A stretch of 64,000 nt of DNA, taken from assembly GCA_003513495.1 (NCBI GenBank), contig DOPM01000020.1:40575-104574 (forward strand). Direction: 5' to 3'. Under the pieces are notes generated by a model, which was not told the DNA's origin, did no database searches, and worked only from the letters and a program-made list of their open reading frames with translations. Positions 1-8,901 of the stretch are shown here, piece by piece. Source of the DNA: Desulfosporosinus sp. GTDB lineage: Bacteria; Bacillota; Desulfitobacteriia; Desulfitobacteriales; Desulfitobacteriaceae. Both the position numbers and the translations under genes were made by a program. Position 1 is the first letter of the stretch, and the number at the start of each line of letters is the position of its first letter.

Positions 1-178
1 AAACTTCCGTTCAAGCGACCCCAAACACGGGGCAGTGTACAGGGATGTACACTGCCGCCAATGCGCCAAGGATGGCGCTTTTGGCGGGGACCCCGCGCCC
101 CAGAGCAAGGAGCTTGAACGGTTAGTTTGCTCTGCGTCGTAAGCACCGAGCGCTGGGTGACACTGCGTCCGGCCAGCC
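1..178 (+). repeat. Nested inverted-repeat element with GGA-loop hairpins
   Basis: No gene lies between the window edge and the smc stop codon. On the + strand the DNA is nested inverted repeats. Outer arms are 7-16 and 112-121 (CCGTTCAAGC/GCTTGAACGG, perfect). Inside are a hairpin 31-41/46-56 with loop GGGA and a hairpin 63-68/73-78 with loop AGGA, the latter extended by 57-61/81-85. The apex of the first hairpin (37-48) reads GTACAGGGATGT. The strip looks GC-richer than the flanking genes. A related element lies at 30095-30178. It could be a dispersed palindromic element or a structured RNA; its function is unknown. Confidence 0.6.
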
Positions 179-3100
179 CTACGCCACCGGCGTCTCCTGC
201 CGCCCATCCAGCTTAACGGAAAGCAACTTAGAAACCCCAGATTCCTCCATAGTTATTCCATATAAGACATCTGCTGATTCCATAGTGCCTTTTCGGTGAG
301 ACACTACAACAAACTGGGTAGAATCTGATAAGCGGTGTATATATTTAGCAAATCGCTGAACGTTGGCGTCGTCCAATGAGGCTTCAATCTCATCTAATAT
401 ACAAAACGGACTTGGTTTAACTCTTAAGAGAGCAAACAGGATGGCGATAGCCGTTAGAGCCCGCTCTCCTCCAGATAACAGGGATAAGAGCTGAGGTCGT
501 TTACCCGGTGGCTGAGCAATAATCTCCACACCGGTTTCCAGTAAACGTTCTGGGTCTACTAATTGAAGTTCGGCATGTCCACCATCAAAAAGTTCTTTGA
601 ATACCTCTTGAAATGCCTTATTTACAGCAGTAAAGCTTTCAATAAATCGTTCACTCATGGTCTTATCAAGTTCGGAAATTAACTGGCGTAATGTCTGGTT
701 CGCTTCAACCAAATCATTTTGCTGTGCCAGCATGAATTCTCTGCGTTTAAGGATTTTAGGGTATTCTTCAATAGCAGCCTGGTTAATAGGACCTAATGCC
801 TCTATTTGTCCCTTGATATCCTGAACCTTTTTCCACAGAACGGTCTTTTCTTCTTCGGTTTGATAAAGTAGTCCCTCTTCCCAAGTTAGGGAAAATTCCT
901 CAGATAAACGGGTTACTCCCGCTTGGCACTCTGTTTCCCAGCGAACAACCCGTATTTCGTGAGCGTGCAGACGCTGTTCAAGTGAATGGGCGCCCTGGCG
1001 CAAAGTATTTATCTCCCGCTCCAACTCAAAGACACGGCTGGATAACTCCTCACGGGCCTGTCTGGATTTCATAAGTGCATACTGTTGTGCCTCTTGAATT
1101 TGTGACTGATTTACAAGTTGCTGTCTAAGGGACTCTAGTTCCTCTTCGACGTTCTGACGAGATTGTGCAATACTATCCTTTTTCTGCTTCTTCTCTGCCA
1201 GGGTTAACTCGTTCTCTTGAATCCCTTTGCGCTCTTGGAGAAGTTGTTCACGGCATTGAGTTAATTCTTGCTCCCACTTTGCAAGTTGAACTTTCTCCTG
1301 AGTCAGTTTTTCGACATAAGTTTCAATCTCTTCCGCCACTACTTTGGCTTCCGACTCTCTCGAATTAAACTTTTCCCGTAAATAAACTGAGGTTTTTTCC
1401 GAGATTTCCATCTGTTCAGTTAAACTAGCTAAACGAATAAGTAGGTCATTCTTCTGGGCTGTCGTTTCTTCATACCGAAGACCTAACCCTAATAAATCCC
1501 CTGCTAATCGTCGGATCTGGCTTAACACATTCTCGTGTTCTGACTTAAGCTTGACCTGAAGTTCTTTCTCACTCTGGAGTTTACGGCCCAAGGCCTCGAT
1601 ACTTTCCTGTAGTTCCTTTTGTCGTTGATCTTGCTCTAAGCATTCTTGTTCCTTTATTGTTAAGTCCTTTTCCAATTGCATCAGGGAAACACGAAGGGCT
1701 TCTATTTCGCGGGATCTTGCGAGTAGATTGCCACCTTTACGCTGAATACTCCCTCCACTAAGAGAGCCTCCCGGAAACACTTGGTCACCCTCAAGGGTTA
1801 CAATACGCAGCTTATAACCAGATGCTCGAGCGATCCTTGTCGCTGCCTCCATATCAGTAACAACAACAATACGCCCGAGCAGAAATTCCATTGCGGGCCG
1901 ATATAATTTTTCATACGTGACTAGGTCTACTCCAAGCCCTATATATCCGGGATCCCTCTCCACTGCTTGACTCACTGACATCCTATGCCCTTGTATCACA
2001 TCGAGAGGAAGGAAAGTAACCCGTCCTAATTGATGCGCTTTTAAATAGGCAATGGCTTGTTTAGCCGCTTGTTCGTTCTCTGCAACGACATTTTGCATCC
2101 CTGCTCCTAAAGCGGTTTCCAAGGCCAATTCGTATTTTTCATCGACTGTGATCAGATCAACAACTGTCCCACAAAGGCCCTGGCAAGGGTTGATGCCTTT
2201 TTTCTTGGCCAGCATTACCTCGCGAACTCCACGTTGATACCCTTCTAAGGAATCTTCTAGGGATTGTAGGGCATGAAGTCGTGCTCTGGCTTGATCTGTT
2301 CGATTCTTATGTTTTTGGAGTTCCAGGCCCTTTTCATGACGTAAACCTTTCAACTTGTTTAAGTCAGTCTTCAGCACTAGCTCATCTCTCTCTGCGACTT
2401 GAGCTTGCTTTACCAGCCGAATTAGTTCTTCTTCTTTGGTTTTACCAGTCTCAAGTAAGGATTGACGTTCTAGCTCTTTGTTTTCTTGTTCCTGCTCTAT
2501 GTGAAGGATTTGCTGGTTAAGGGAAGAAAGGGTATGACGAGTACCGGTCAATTCATTAGAACAATTGGCTTGCTCTGTCAGAGCTTGAAAAAGGTCGGCT
2601 TTTATGAGATCGATATCCTTCGCTAAGGTATTCTCCCTTACCTCAGATAATCTCTGTTCTAGCTCACTAACTTTTCGCAGGGATTCTTCCACCGTATGTT
2701 TTAAAACCGATTGTTTGGCGACTAAAGTTTTAATCCGTTGCTGTAAATAGTCCAATTTTTCTTGATCCAAAAGAATTTCTTGGGTCAACCTTGCCGATTG
2801 TTCGTCAAAATAATTAAATCGCTCTTGGCGAAGGGTTTGTTCATGTTTTAAGGAGTTGAGGGCCTGTTCTGCAAGAAAGGCTTCTTCTTGCTTCTGCTGT
2901 ATCTCATCCTCTAACCCCTGCAATTCATTTTTCAGGGTTAGATTCAGAGATTCTTTGGTCCCTAAGGATGCTTGAGCCTCCACTGCATCTGCTTTCAGGA
3001 TATCAAAATCCTGCGCAGCTTTGGAGAGCTTTTGTTTAACTTCAGAAATGTCAAGCACAACTGCCTGTATTTCCAGTCGTTTTTGCTCACTCGCAAGGGC

Positions 3101-3772
3101 AAGGCTTTGTTCGGCCACTTGGGCTTGGGCAGCCAGAGGAGTCAGTTGTCCTTCAATTTCTTGAACAATATCGTCAATGCGCTGAAGGTTTAGCGTTGTT
3201 GCATCCAGACGCTTCAAGGCTTCACGTTTTCTGGAACGGTACTTTGTAATTCCAGCCGCCTCTTCAATGAGCGATCGACGTTCTTCTGATTTCAGGTTTA
3301 AGATTTCCTCAACCCGCCCCTGCCCAATGATCGAAAATCCTTCTTTGCCAGCTCCTGTATCCATAAATAGTTCCTGAATATCCTTAAGCCGACAAGCTGC
3401 TTTATTAATTAGATATTGTCCTTCTCCGTCACGATAGACCCGTCTAGTAATCGTGACTTCGCGAAAGTCCAAAGGGAATATTCCCGTAGTATTATCAAAA
3501 ATTAAGGAGACTTCAGCCATTCCAACCGGGCGGCGTTGTGTGCTTCCTGAAAAAATAATGTCCTCCATTTTTGAACCTCGGAGGCTCTTAGCGCTTTGTT
3601 CTCCTAAAACCCAGCGAACTGCATCAGCGATATTACTTTTCCCGCTCCCATTTGGTCCGACAATAACGCTTAACCCTTGACCTAACTCTAATTTAACAGA
3701 ATCAGCGAACGACTTAAATCCCTGAATATGAATTCCCTTCAAGAAAACCGGGAAATTCTCAGGTTTAGCCAT
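179..3772 (-). CDS. smc: Chromosome segregation SMC ATPase
   Basis: Structural maintenance of chromosomes protein (1197 aa), the ATPase of the Smc-ScpAB condensin that organises and segregates the nucleoid. The N-terminal head has Walker A GPNGSGKSN near residues 39-47. Two long Gln/Glu/Lys-rich coiled-coil arms flank a hinge at roughly 530-660. The C-terminal head carries the LSGGE signature and Walker B (CILDEIEASLDD) near residues 1095-1135. The length is normal for bacterial SMC. The ATG sits 4 nt after GGGGGAGGGAG inside the end of rnc, and the two genes overlap by 8 nt, so they are translationally coupled. The last codons (DGRQETPVA) are GC-rich and run straight into the palindromic element at 1-178, suggesting the element reshaped the 3' end. 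Confidence 0.98.
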   Translation of the reverse strand: MAKPENFPVFLKGIHIQGFKSFADSVKLELGQGLSVIVGPNGSGKSNIADAVRWVLGEQSAKSLRGSKMEDIIFSGSTQRRPVGMAEVSLIFDNTTGIFPLDFREVTITRRVYRDGEGQYLINKAACRLKDIQELFMDTGAGKEGFSIIGQGRVEEILNLKSEERRSLIEEAAGITKYRSRKREALKRLDATTLNLQRIDDIVQEIEGQLTPLAAQAQVAEQSLALASEQKRLEIQAVVLDISEVKQKLSKAAQDFDILKADAVEAQASLGTKESLNLTLKNELQGLEDEIQQKQEEAFLAEQALNSLKHEQTLRQERFNYFDEQSARLTQEILLDQEKLDYLQQRIKTLVAKQSVLKHTVEESLRKVSELEQRLSEVRENTLAKDIDLIKADLFQALTEQANCSNELTGTRHTLSSLNQQILHIEQEQENKELERQSLLETGKTKEEELIRLVKQAQVAERDELVLKTDLNKLKGLRHEKGLELQKHKNRTDQARARLHALQSLEDSLEGYQRGVREVMLAKKKGINPCQGLCGTVVDLITVDEKYELALETALGAGMQNVVAENEQAAKQAIAYLKAHQLGRVTFLPLDVIQGHRMSVSQAVERDPGYIGLGVDLVTYEKLYRPAMEFLLGRIVVVTDMEAATRIARASGYKLRIVTLEGDQVFPGGSLSGGSIQRKGGNLLARSREIEALRVSLMQLEKDLTIKEQECLEQDQRQKELQESIEALGRKLQSEKELQVKLKSEHENVLSQIRRLAGDLLGLGLRYEETTAQKNDLLIRLASLTEQMEISEKTSVYLREKFNSRESEAKVVAEEIETYVEKLTQEKVQLAKWEQELTQCREQLLQERKGIQENELTLAEKKQKKDSIAQSRQNVEEELESLRQQLVNQSQIQEAQQYALMKSRQAREELSSRVFELEREINTLRQGAHSLEQRLHAHEIRVVRWETECQAGVTRLSEEFSLTWEEGLLYQTEEEKTVLWKKVQDIKGQIEALGPINQAAIEEYPKILKRREFMLAQQNDLVEANQTLRQLISELDKTMSERFIESFTAVNKAFQEVFKELFDGGHAELQLVDPERLLETGVEIIAQPPGKRPQLLSLLSGGERALTAIAILFALLRVKPSPFCILDEIEASLDDANVQRFAKYIHRLSDSTQFVVVSHRKGTMESADVLYGITMEESGVSKLLSVKLDGRQETPVA

Positions 3773-4550
3773 CGTTCTCCCTCCCCCAATGATCTAAAAC
3801 TTGTTTGGCAGCATGTTGCTCAGCTTCTTTTTTGGTTCGTCCAGTTCCTTTTCCCATGAGATCACCTTCGACAAAAACTCCAGCTGTAAAGCATTTGTTA
3901 TGATCTGGTCCTTCTTCTAATAGGATCTGATAGCTTACTTCCTTTTCTTCCCGTTGTGCTTTTTCCTGTAAAACAGTTTTGTAATCTCCATAATTCCCCT
4001 TAGCCACCTCATCGATGGCTGGTTTAAGCAACTCTAAAATAACCCTGCGGGCTTCCTGGAACCCATATTGCAAATAAATTGCTCCGATAACCGCTTCCCA
4101 AGCATCCGCCAATATAGAGGGACGTTCCCGTCCCCCAGATACCAGTTCTCCCTTGCCTAATAACAATTCTTGACCTAAGTCTATCTCTTGAGCCTTGCGA
4201 GCCAAGGTTGTTTCGTTAACAACAGCAGCTCGCATCTTTGTCAGCTCACCTTCTGGGCGTTCAGGATAACTCAGATACAAGAATTCGGCTATGACAAAAT
4301 CCAAGATTGCATCTCCTAAAAACTCCAGCCGTTGGTTATTTTCTTTGCCGAACTGCGGATTCTCAAAAACATAAGAGGGATGGGTTAAGGCCGTAGTGAA
4401 GAGCCGATTTGGCGGAATTCCTAATTCCAGGCGCTTAGCGAGCTTAACGCCCGGTTCAAGTTTTGGGGAAGTCAGGGCGTATTTCTTTCGCCCTGGCTTC
4501 CCCCCTGTTTTCTTGGAGTTCTCAGTTACTTTGGTTCTTTTTTCAACCAT
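3765..4550 (-). CDS. rnc: Ribonuclease III
   Basis: Double-strand-specific endoribonuclease (261 aa) that processes rRNA precursors and structured mRNAs. The family signature RLEFLGDAILDFV is at residues 74-86, with catalytic acidic residues around E76, D80, D149 and E152. A C-terminal dsRNA-binding domain occupies about 184-255. The basic N-terminal extension of about 30 residues is longer than in Bacillus RNase III. The RBS is GAGGAG, 9 nt before the ATG. It lies between fabF and smc as in many Firmicutes and overlaps the smc start. Confidence 0.97.
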   Translation of the reverse strand: MVEKRTKVTENSKKTGGKPGRKKYALTSPKLEPGVKLAKRLELGIPPNRLFTTALTHPSYVFENPQFGKENNQRLEFLGDAILDFVIAEFLYLSYPERPEGELTKMRAAVVNETTLARKAQEIDLGQELLLGKGELVSGGRERPSILADAWEAVIGAIYLQYGFQEARRVILELLKPAIDEVAKGNYGDYKTVLQEKAQREEKEVSYQILLEEGPDHNKCFTAGVFVEGDLMGKGTGRTKKEAEQHAAKQVLDHWGRENDG

Positions 4551-4553
4551 AGT

Positions 4554-5804
4554 TTAGATCTCCTCATCTTTAGGCAATTTCTTCAACACGATGGTGGCAT
4601 TATGCCCCCCAAAACCTAAGGAATTAGACATCGCAACTTGAACGTCTTGTTTTCGTGCACTATTGGGTACATAGTCTAGATCACATTCTTCATCTGGTTC
4701 TCCATAGTTCGTCGTAGGCGGGATGACTCCCCGCTCAATGGCCAGCGCGCAAATAACCGCCTCAATAGCCCCGGCAGCCCCCATTAAGTGTCCCGTCATG
4801 GATTTAGTTGAACTAATTGCCAACTTTGGTGCATGATCACTAAATAGGTGTTTGACTGCAACTGTTTCCGTCACATCGTTGGGCCCCGTACCTGTTCCAT
4901 GAGCATTAATATAATGAACCTCTTCCGGACTTACCCCTGCATCCTTTAAGGCAAGACTCATGGCTCGAATCGCTCCGGCACCGCCAGGAACAGGCGTCGT
5001 AATATGATAAGCATCTGAGGTACTTCCATACCCGGCCAATTCTGCGTAGATGCGTGCACCACGAGCCTTGGCATGTTCCAAGGATTCAAGAACCAGTACC
5101 CCTGCACCTTCCCCCATAACAAAACCGCTCCGACGTTTATCAAAGGGTCGGCAGGCCTGCTCAAAAAGTTCCTTTTCAGTCGACATTGCCTTCATTGCGC
5201 AGAAACCGGCAAAGGCCAGCTTAGTAATTGGGGCCTCGGTTCCGCCACAGAGAACAACGTCAGCCTCTCCGCGTTGGATTAATCTCAGCGCTTCTCCAAT
5301 TGCATTGGTTGCCGAAGCACAGGCTGTAACAACTGTGATACTAGAACCCTGTAGGCCGAACTCAATGGATATATGCCCTGCCGCCATATTGCTAATCAGC
5401 ATTGGAACAAAAAACGGGCTAATTCGACTGCTTCCTTTACTCATCAGGACTTCTTTTTGATCCTCAAAGGATGTCACACCACCAATTCCACAACCTATGA
5501 CCGTCCCAATTCGTTCCTTATCTTCACTCTCTAAATCAAGTTTCGCATCTTGCACCGCCATCTTTGCTGCTGCTATTGCAAATTGGGCAAAGCGATCCAT
5601 GTGGCGGCTTTCCTTTTTACTAACCCAATCCGTCGGTTCGAAGTCTTTAACCTCTGCAGCAACCTTTGTCGGCAAATCTGAAGTATCAAACCGTGTCAAC
5701 AGTCCTATTCCAGACTTTCCTTCATTTAAATTATTCCAAAATTTATCTAAGCTATTTCCTAAGGGAGTGATTACACCCATCCCGGTTATAACTGCTCGAT
5801 GCAC
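4554..5804 (-). CDS. fabF: Beta-ketoacyl-ACP synthase II
   Basis: Elongating condensing enzyme of type II fatty-acid synthesis (416 aa). It condenses malonyl-ACP with acyl-ACP in the cytosol. The thiolase-fold catalytic set is visible: nucleophile C162 (VVTACASATNAIG), H302 (NAHGTGTGPND), K334 and H339 (STKSMTGHLMGAAG). Length is typical. It sits 3 nt after the FabK-like gene and directly before rnc. The RBS is AAGGAGGA. Confidence 0.97.
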   Translation of the reverse strand: MHRAVITGMGVITPLGNSLDKFWNNLNEGKSGIGLLTRFDTSDLPTKVAAEVKDFEPTDWVSKKESRHMDRFAQFAIAAAKMAVQDAKLDLESEDKERIGTVIGCGIGGVTSFEDQKEVLMSKGSSRISPFFVPMLISNMAAGHISIEFGLQGSSITVVTACASATNAIGEALRLIQRGEADVVLCGGTEAPITKLAFAGFCAMKAMSTEKELFEQACRPFDKRRSGFVMGEGAGVLVLESLEHAKARGARIYAELAGYGSTSDAYHITTPVPGGAGAIRAMSLALKDAGVSPEEVHYINAHGTGTGPNDVTETVAVKHLFSDHAPKLAISSTKSMTGHLMGAAGAIEAVICALAIERGVIPPTTNYGEPDEECDLDYVPNSARKQDVQVAMSNSLGFGGHNATIVLKKLPKDEEI

Positions 5805-5806
5805 AC

Positions 5807-6760
5807 CTATTCCTCCTTAACACTGAGTATTCCTTTTTTGATATCCTCAAAGATCTCATGCACAGACAAAATCTCTTTAATTTTATGAACTTTAGCCCCT
5901 GAAAAGATAAGCCCCTCTTGAACATCCCCTTCTTGAGCCATAATTAAGCGGTCCATAATACAAAAGTTTCCTTCACAGCTTTTAAGACAACCCTTGCAAT
6001 CCGTCGGAGTAACGTCCTTGTTTTCATCCAGTGCCAAGGTAAAGGGGTTCCGAATCCCTCGCCCCGGCAACCCAACGGGACTATGAACAAACACAATATC
6101 TTTCTCTGTAGCCTTTAACATTTCCTCTTTCCAAGCAGGAGCCGCACTGCTCTCTTCACTGAGGGCAAATCGGGTTCCCATTTGTACTCCGGATACACCT
6201 TTCTTCAACATCTCCGCTGCACCTTGTCCATCGATAACTCCACCTGCTCCTATGACAGGGATAGTGACAGCAGCGATGACTTCCGGAAGAATATCATGGA
6301 TAGAACGATCCGTCCCCAAATGTCCGCCAGCCTCTACTCCTTCTACGATCACGGCAGCAGCACCTAGCTTTTGGGATAATTTTGCAAGTTTCGCAGAGGA
6401 TACAATGGGTACGACGGGAATGCCCTTTTCCTTACCCCAAGTAAACATATCCCTAGAAAACCCTGCACCAGAAACCAAAAGATCAATCTTTTCTTCAAAA
6501 GCAGCGTGAACCAATTGGGCAAATTCACGGACGGCAAACATAATATTCACCCCGATAATCCCTTTGGTACGTCGTCGGGCTTCGCGGATTTCAGCTTTTA
6601 GCTCCTCTACCGACAGACCACTGCCGGCAATTATTCCAATCCCCCCCTCTTCAGCCACTGCCGCAGCAAGAGGAGCCATAGATATCCTTACGGCCATTCC
6701 TCCTTGAATAATAGGAATCTTAGCCACTAAATTACCAATACGTAGGTCGGGTATTTTCAC
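5807..6760 (-). CDS. FabK-like FMN protein (NPD/nitronate monooxygenase family) with Cys cluster
   Basis: TIM-barrel flavoprotein of the 2-nitropropane dioxygenase/FabK family (317 aa), related to the fabK product encoded at 8902-9858. IIQGGM at the N-terminus, EAGGHLG with H147, and the phosphate-binding GAGGVIDGQG and GVQMGTRF stretches are visible. Unlike its paralog it carries four cysteines near the C-terminal third (C255, C258, C262, C267; CKGCLKSCEGNFC), which could bind a metal or Fe-S cluster. The start is GTG with AGGAGGAAAG 7 nt upstream. It is separated from acpP by a terminator and lies 2 nt before fabF, so a role linked to fatty-acid synthesis is plausible. Its reaction is unknown: it could be a second enoyl-ACP reductase, a nitronate monooxygenase, or something else. 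Confidence 0.85.
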   Translation of the reverse strand: MKIPDLRIGNLVAKIPIIQGGMAVRISMAPLAAAVAEEGGIGIIAGSGLSVEELKAEIREARRRTKGIIGVNIMFAVREFAQLVHAAFEEKIDLLVSGAGFSRDMFTWGKEKGIPVVPIVSSAKLAKLSQKLGAAAVIVEGVEAGGHLGTDRSIHDILPEVIAAVTIPVIGAGGVIDGQGAAEMLKKGVSGVQMGTRFALSEESSAAPAWKEEMLKATEKDIVFVHSPVGLPGRGIRNPFTLALDENKDVTPTDCKGCLKSCEGNFCIMDRLIMAQEGDVQEGLIFSGAKVHKIKEILSVHEIFEDIKKGILSVKEE

Positions 6761-6840
6761 AATCTTTCCTCCTGTTCGAGTTCTACCCCTTGTAAAATCC
6801 TTATAGTCTCAAGCTTCGAGCATCTATTTAAACTCCCCCT

Positions 6841-6885
6841 GACTCGATATTCGATATTCGTGGTTCGAAGTACGAATTCAAAGGA
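6841..6885. repeat. TTCGA-rich degenerate repeat
   Basis: The short strip contains several copies of TTCG/TTCGA in near-tandem array (TATTCGTGGTTCGAAGTACG). Similar strips occur at 12561-12600, 43157-43197 and 43735-43760, all intergenic. Function unknown. Confidence 0.5.
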
Positions 6886-6898
6886 GAACTAAAAACTC

Positions 6899-6931
6899 TT
6901 AAAAGAAAGTCCCGCATTGAATACGGGACCT
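6899..6931 (-). terminator. Rho-independent terminator after acpP
   Basis: On the minus strand GTCCCGTAT/ATGCGGGAC (arms 6921-6929 and 6909-6917, one G-U pair) form a 9-bp stem with a 3-nt loop, followed by TTTCTTTT. It lies 9 nt after the acpP stop and separates acpP from the downstream FabK-like/fabF/rnc/smc genes. Confidence 0.85.
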
Positions 6932-6939
6932 TTTTGAGG

Positions 6940-7167
6940 TTATTTGTTTTCCGTGATGTAGTTTACTGCATCTCCAACCGTTCTGATTTTTTCGGCTTCT
7001 TCATCCGGAATATCCAAGTCGAATGCCTCTTCTAGAGCCATGATCAATTCTACGATATCCAAAGAATCTGCATTTAGCTCTTCAAAGGAGGTTTCCGGGG
7101 TAATAGTTCCTTCATCTACCCCAAGTTGCTCGACGACGATGGCTTTCACTTTTTCGAAAACTCCCAT
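6940..7167 (-). CDS. acpP: Acyl carrier protein
   Basis: Acidic 75-aa carrier protein that holds growing acyl chains on a phosphopantetheine arm attached to S35 in the DSLD motif (NADSLDIVEL). It is the shared substrate carrier for the neighbouring FabD, FabG, FabH, FabK and FabF, and the acyl donor for PlsX. The ATG is preceded by GAGGAGGTGAAG. A terminator follows immediately, which fits the usual need for a very abundant short acpP transcript. Confidence 0.98.
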   Translation of the reverse strand: MGVFEKVKAIVVEQLGVDEGTITPETSFEELNADSLDIVELIMALEEAFDLDIPDEEAEKIRTVGDAVNYITENK

Positions 7168-7215
7168 GCTGCTTCTTCACCTCCTCTCATTAGAAACACA
7201 ACATTTTGATCAGCA

Positions 7216-7959
7216 TTACATTTCCATACCCCCATCAACACTTAAGGTTTGTCCTGTAATATAGGATGCCTCAGGGGACACAAGGAACCGTACAACTTTA
7301 GCAATGTCATCAGGGTTTCCTATACGACCGAGGGGAATTGCTCGCAAAATATCATTTTGCGTCCCTTCTGATAATGTCCCCGTCATATCGGTAGAAATAT
7401 ACCCCGGTGCAACCGCATTAACTCGAATTCCACGAGAGGCAAATTCCTTGGCGATAGATTTCGTAAAACCAATGATTCCCGCTTTGGCTGCGGCATAATT
7501 AGCTTGTCCTGCATTTCCAGAAAGACCTACTACGGAAGAAATATTAACAATTACACCTGAACGTTGTTTAAGCATGCCTTTACTTACCGCCTTGGTGCAG
7601 AGAAAAACTCCTTTGAGATTGGTTGCCATGACAGCATCCCAATCATCTTCCTTCATGCGAAGGAGCAGGGTGTCACGAGTAATCCCGGCATTATTGACAA
7701 GAATGTCAATCCTGCCAAACTGTTCGAGTGTTGTTCGTACCAAGCGATCGACATCCGTCTGTTGACTAACATCAGCCTGAACGACCACGCCTTCCCCCCC
7801 AGCTCCGCGGATTAGTTCTAGAGTTTCCTCAGCTTTATCCGAACGGCCCGCATAATTGACGACTACTTTCACACCCGCAGCTGCTAATTCCAAGGCTATG
7901 GCACGCCCAATCCCCCGCCCACTCCCTGTTACAATGGCCACGCTATCTTTCAGCATCAT
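7216..7959 (-). CDS. fabG: 3-oxoacyl-ACP reductase
   Basis: NADPH-dependent short-chain dehydrogenase (247 aa) that reduces beta-ketoacyl-ACP in each elongation cycle. It has the cofactor loop TGSGRGIG at residues 11-18, NNAG near 89-92, and the catalytic S141/142, Y155 and K159 (YAAAK). The start has two adjacent ATGs with GGAGAG about 9 nt upstream. It is 1-2 nt from fabD and 48 nt from acpP in the fab operon. Confidence 0.97.
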   Translation of the reverse strand: MMLKDSVAIVTGSGRGIGRAIALELAAAGVKVVVNYAGRSDKAEETLELIRGAGGEGVVVQADVSQQTDVDRLVRTTLEQFGRIDILVNNAGITRDTLLLRMKEDDWDAVMATNLKGVFLCTKAVSKGMLKQRSGVIVNISSVVGLSGNAGQANYAAAKAGIIGFTKSIAKEFASRGIRVNAVAPGYISTDMTGTLSEGTQNDILRAIPLGRIGNPDDIAKVVRFLVSPEASYITGQTLSVDGGMEM

Positions 7960-7960
7960 T

Positions 7961-8899
7961 TTAACGACTCTCCTTCAAATATGCAAGTGACTTTTCTAAG
8001 GACGCCTTATCTTCTACCCGGAGGAGGTTAGCTTCTGGGGAGATTTTTTTAATTAGACCTGTTAAGACTTTCCCCGGGCCGCATTCAATAAACGTATCCA
8101 CACCCAGCTCTAGAAGATGCCGGACAGATTGTTCCCATAGAACAGCGCCACTGACCTGCTCAACCAAGGCTTGAACCGTTTGTTCAGAGGAAATAACCTC
8201 TCTTCCGTTTACGTTGGCAATGACAGGGCAACGTGGTGATTGCCACGAGACTCCCTCTAGGACTTGGCGCAATTCTTCTCCCATTTTCTCCATCAGGCGG
8301 GAGTGAAAGGGTCCGCTTACCGTAAGAGGAATGGCACGCTTTGCTCCCAATTTCTTGGCAGCCTCAATAGCACTGGCTACTGCATTTTTCTCTCCGGAAA
8401 TAACCACTTGCCCTGGACAATTATAATTTGCCGGAGCTACTATACCTTGAACTGATGCTTGGCGACAGGCTTCCTCCACTTGATCCGTTGGAAGTCCTAG
8501 GATAGCAGCCATGCCTCCTTCACCATTGGGAACTGCTCCTTGCATAAGTTCTCCCCGGGATCTTACCACGCTTAAAGCCTCTGTGAAATCCAGACTACCC
8601 GCAGCTACATGGGCGGAATATTCCCCCAAACTGTGCCCAGCAACATAATCTGCTTCAATTCCCGCATCTCGAAGTTGTTGCCAAGCCACCACACTTACGA
8701 GCAATATAGCTGGTTGTGTATTTACAGTCTTTTGAAGTTCCTCTTCAGGACCTTCTTCGATCAACGAAATAAATTCATTTCCTAGTATCTCCCGGGCTGT
8801 CTCTCGTGTTCTTTCTCCACTAGGGATCTGAAAGAGCTCCTTCCCCATTCCCACATACTGGGATCCTTGACCTGGAAAAACAAAAGCGAGTTTACCCAA
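7961..8899 (-). CDS. fabD: Malonyl-CoA:ACP transacylase
   Basis: It transfers malonyl from CoA to ACP to supply the elongation unit. The 312-aa protein shows FPGQGSQ at residues 8-14, the nucleophile S90 in GHSLGEY, and a later active-site His in SGPFHSRLM. The initiation codon is TTG (TTGGGTAAACTC) with GGAGGG 7 nt upstream. It lies between fabK and fabG. Confidence 0.97.
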   Translation of the reverse strand: MGKLAFVFPGQGSQYVGMGKELFQIPSGERTRETAREILGNEFISLIEEGPEEELQKTVNTQPAILLVSVVAWQQLRDAGIEADYVAGHSLGEYSAHVAAGSLDFTEALSVVRSRGELMQGAVPNGEGGMAAILGLPTDQVEEACRQASVQGIVAPANYNCPGQVVISGEKNAVASAIEAAKKLGAKRAIPLTVSGPFHSRLMEKMGEELRQVLEGVSWQSPRCPVIANVNGREVISSEQTVQALVEQVSGAVLWEQSVRHLLELGVDTFIECGPGKVLTGLIKKISPEANLLRVEDKASLEKSLAYLKESR

Positions 8900-8901
8900 G
8901 T

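Noticed and set aside
1..178. CRISPR array or tRNA/rRNA fragment at the left edge
   Set aside because: The repeats are inverted, not evenly spaced direct repeats, and no tRNA cloverleaf or rRNA sequence is recognisable.
5050..5460. 136-codon + strand frame inside fabF
   Set aside because: Antisense shadow of a well conserved gene; low-complexity Ser/Pro/Arg composition.
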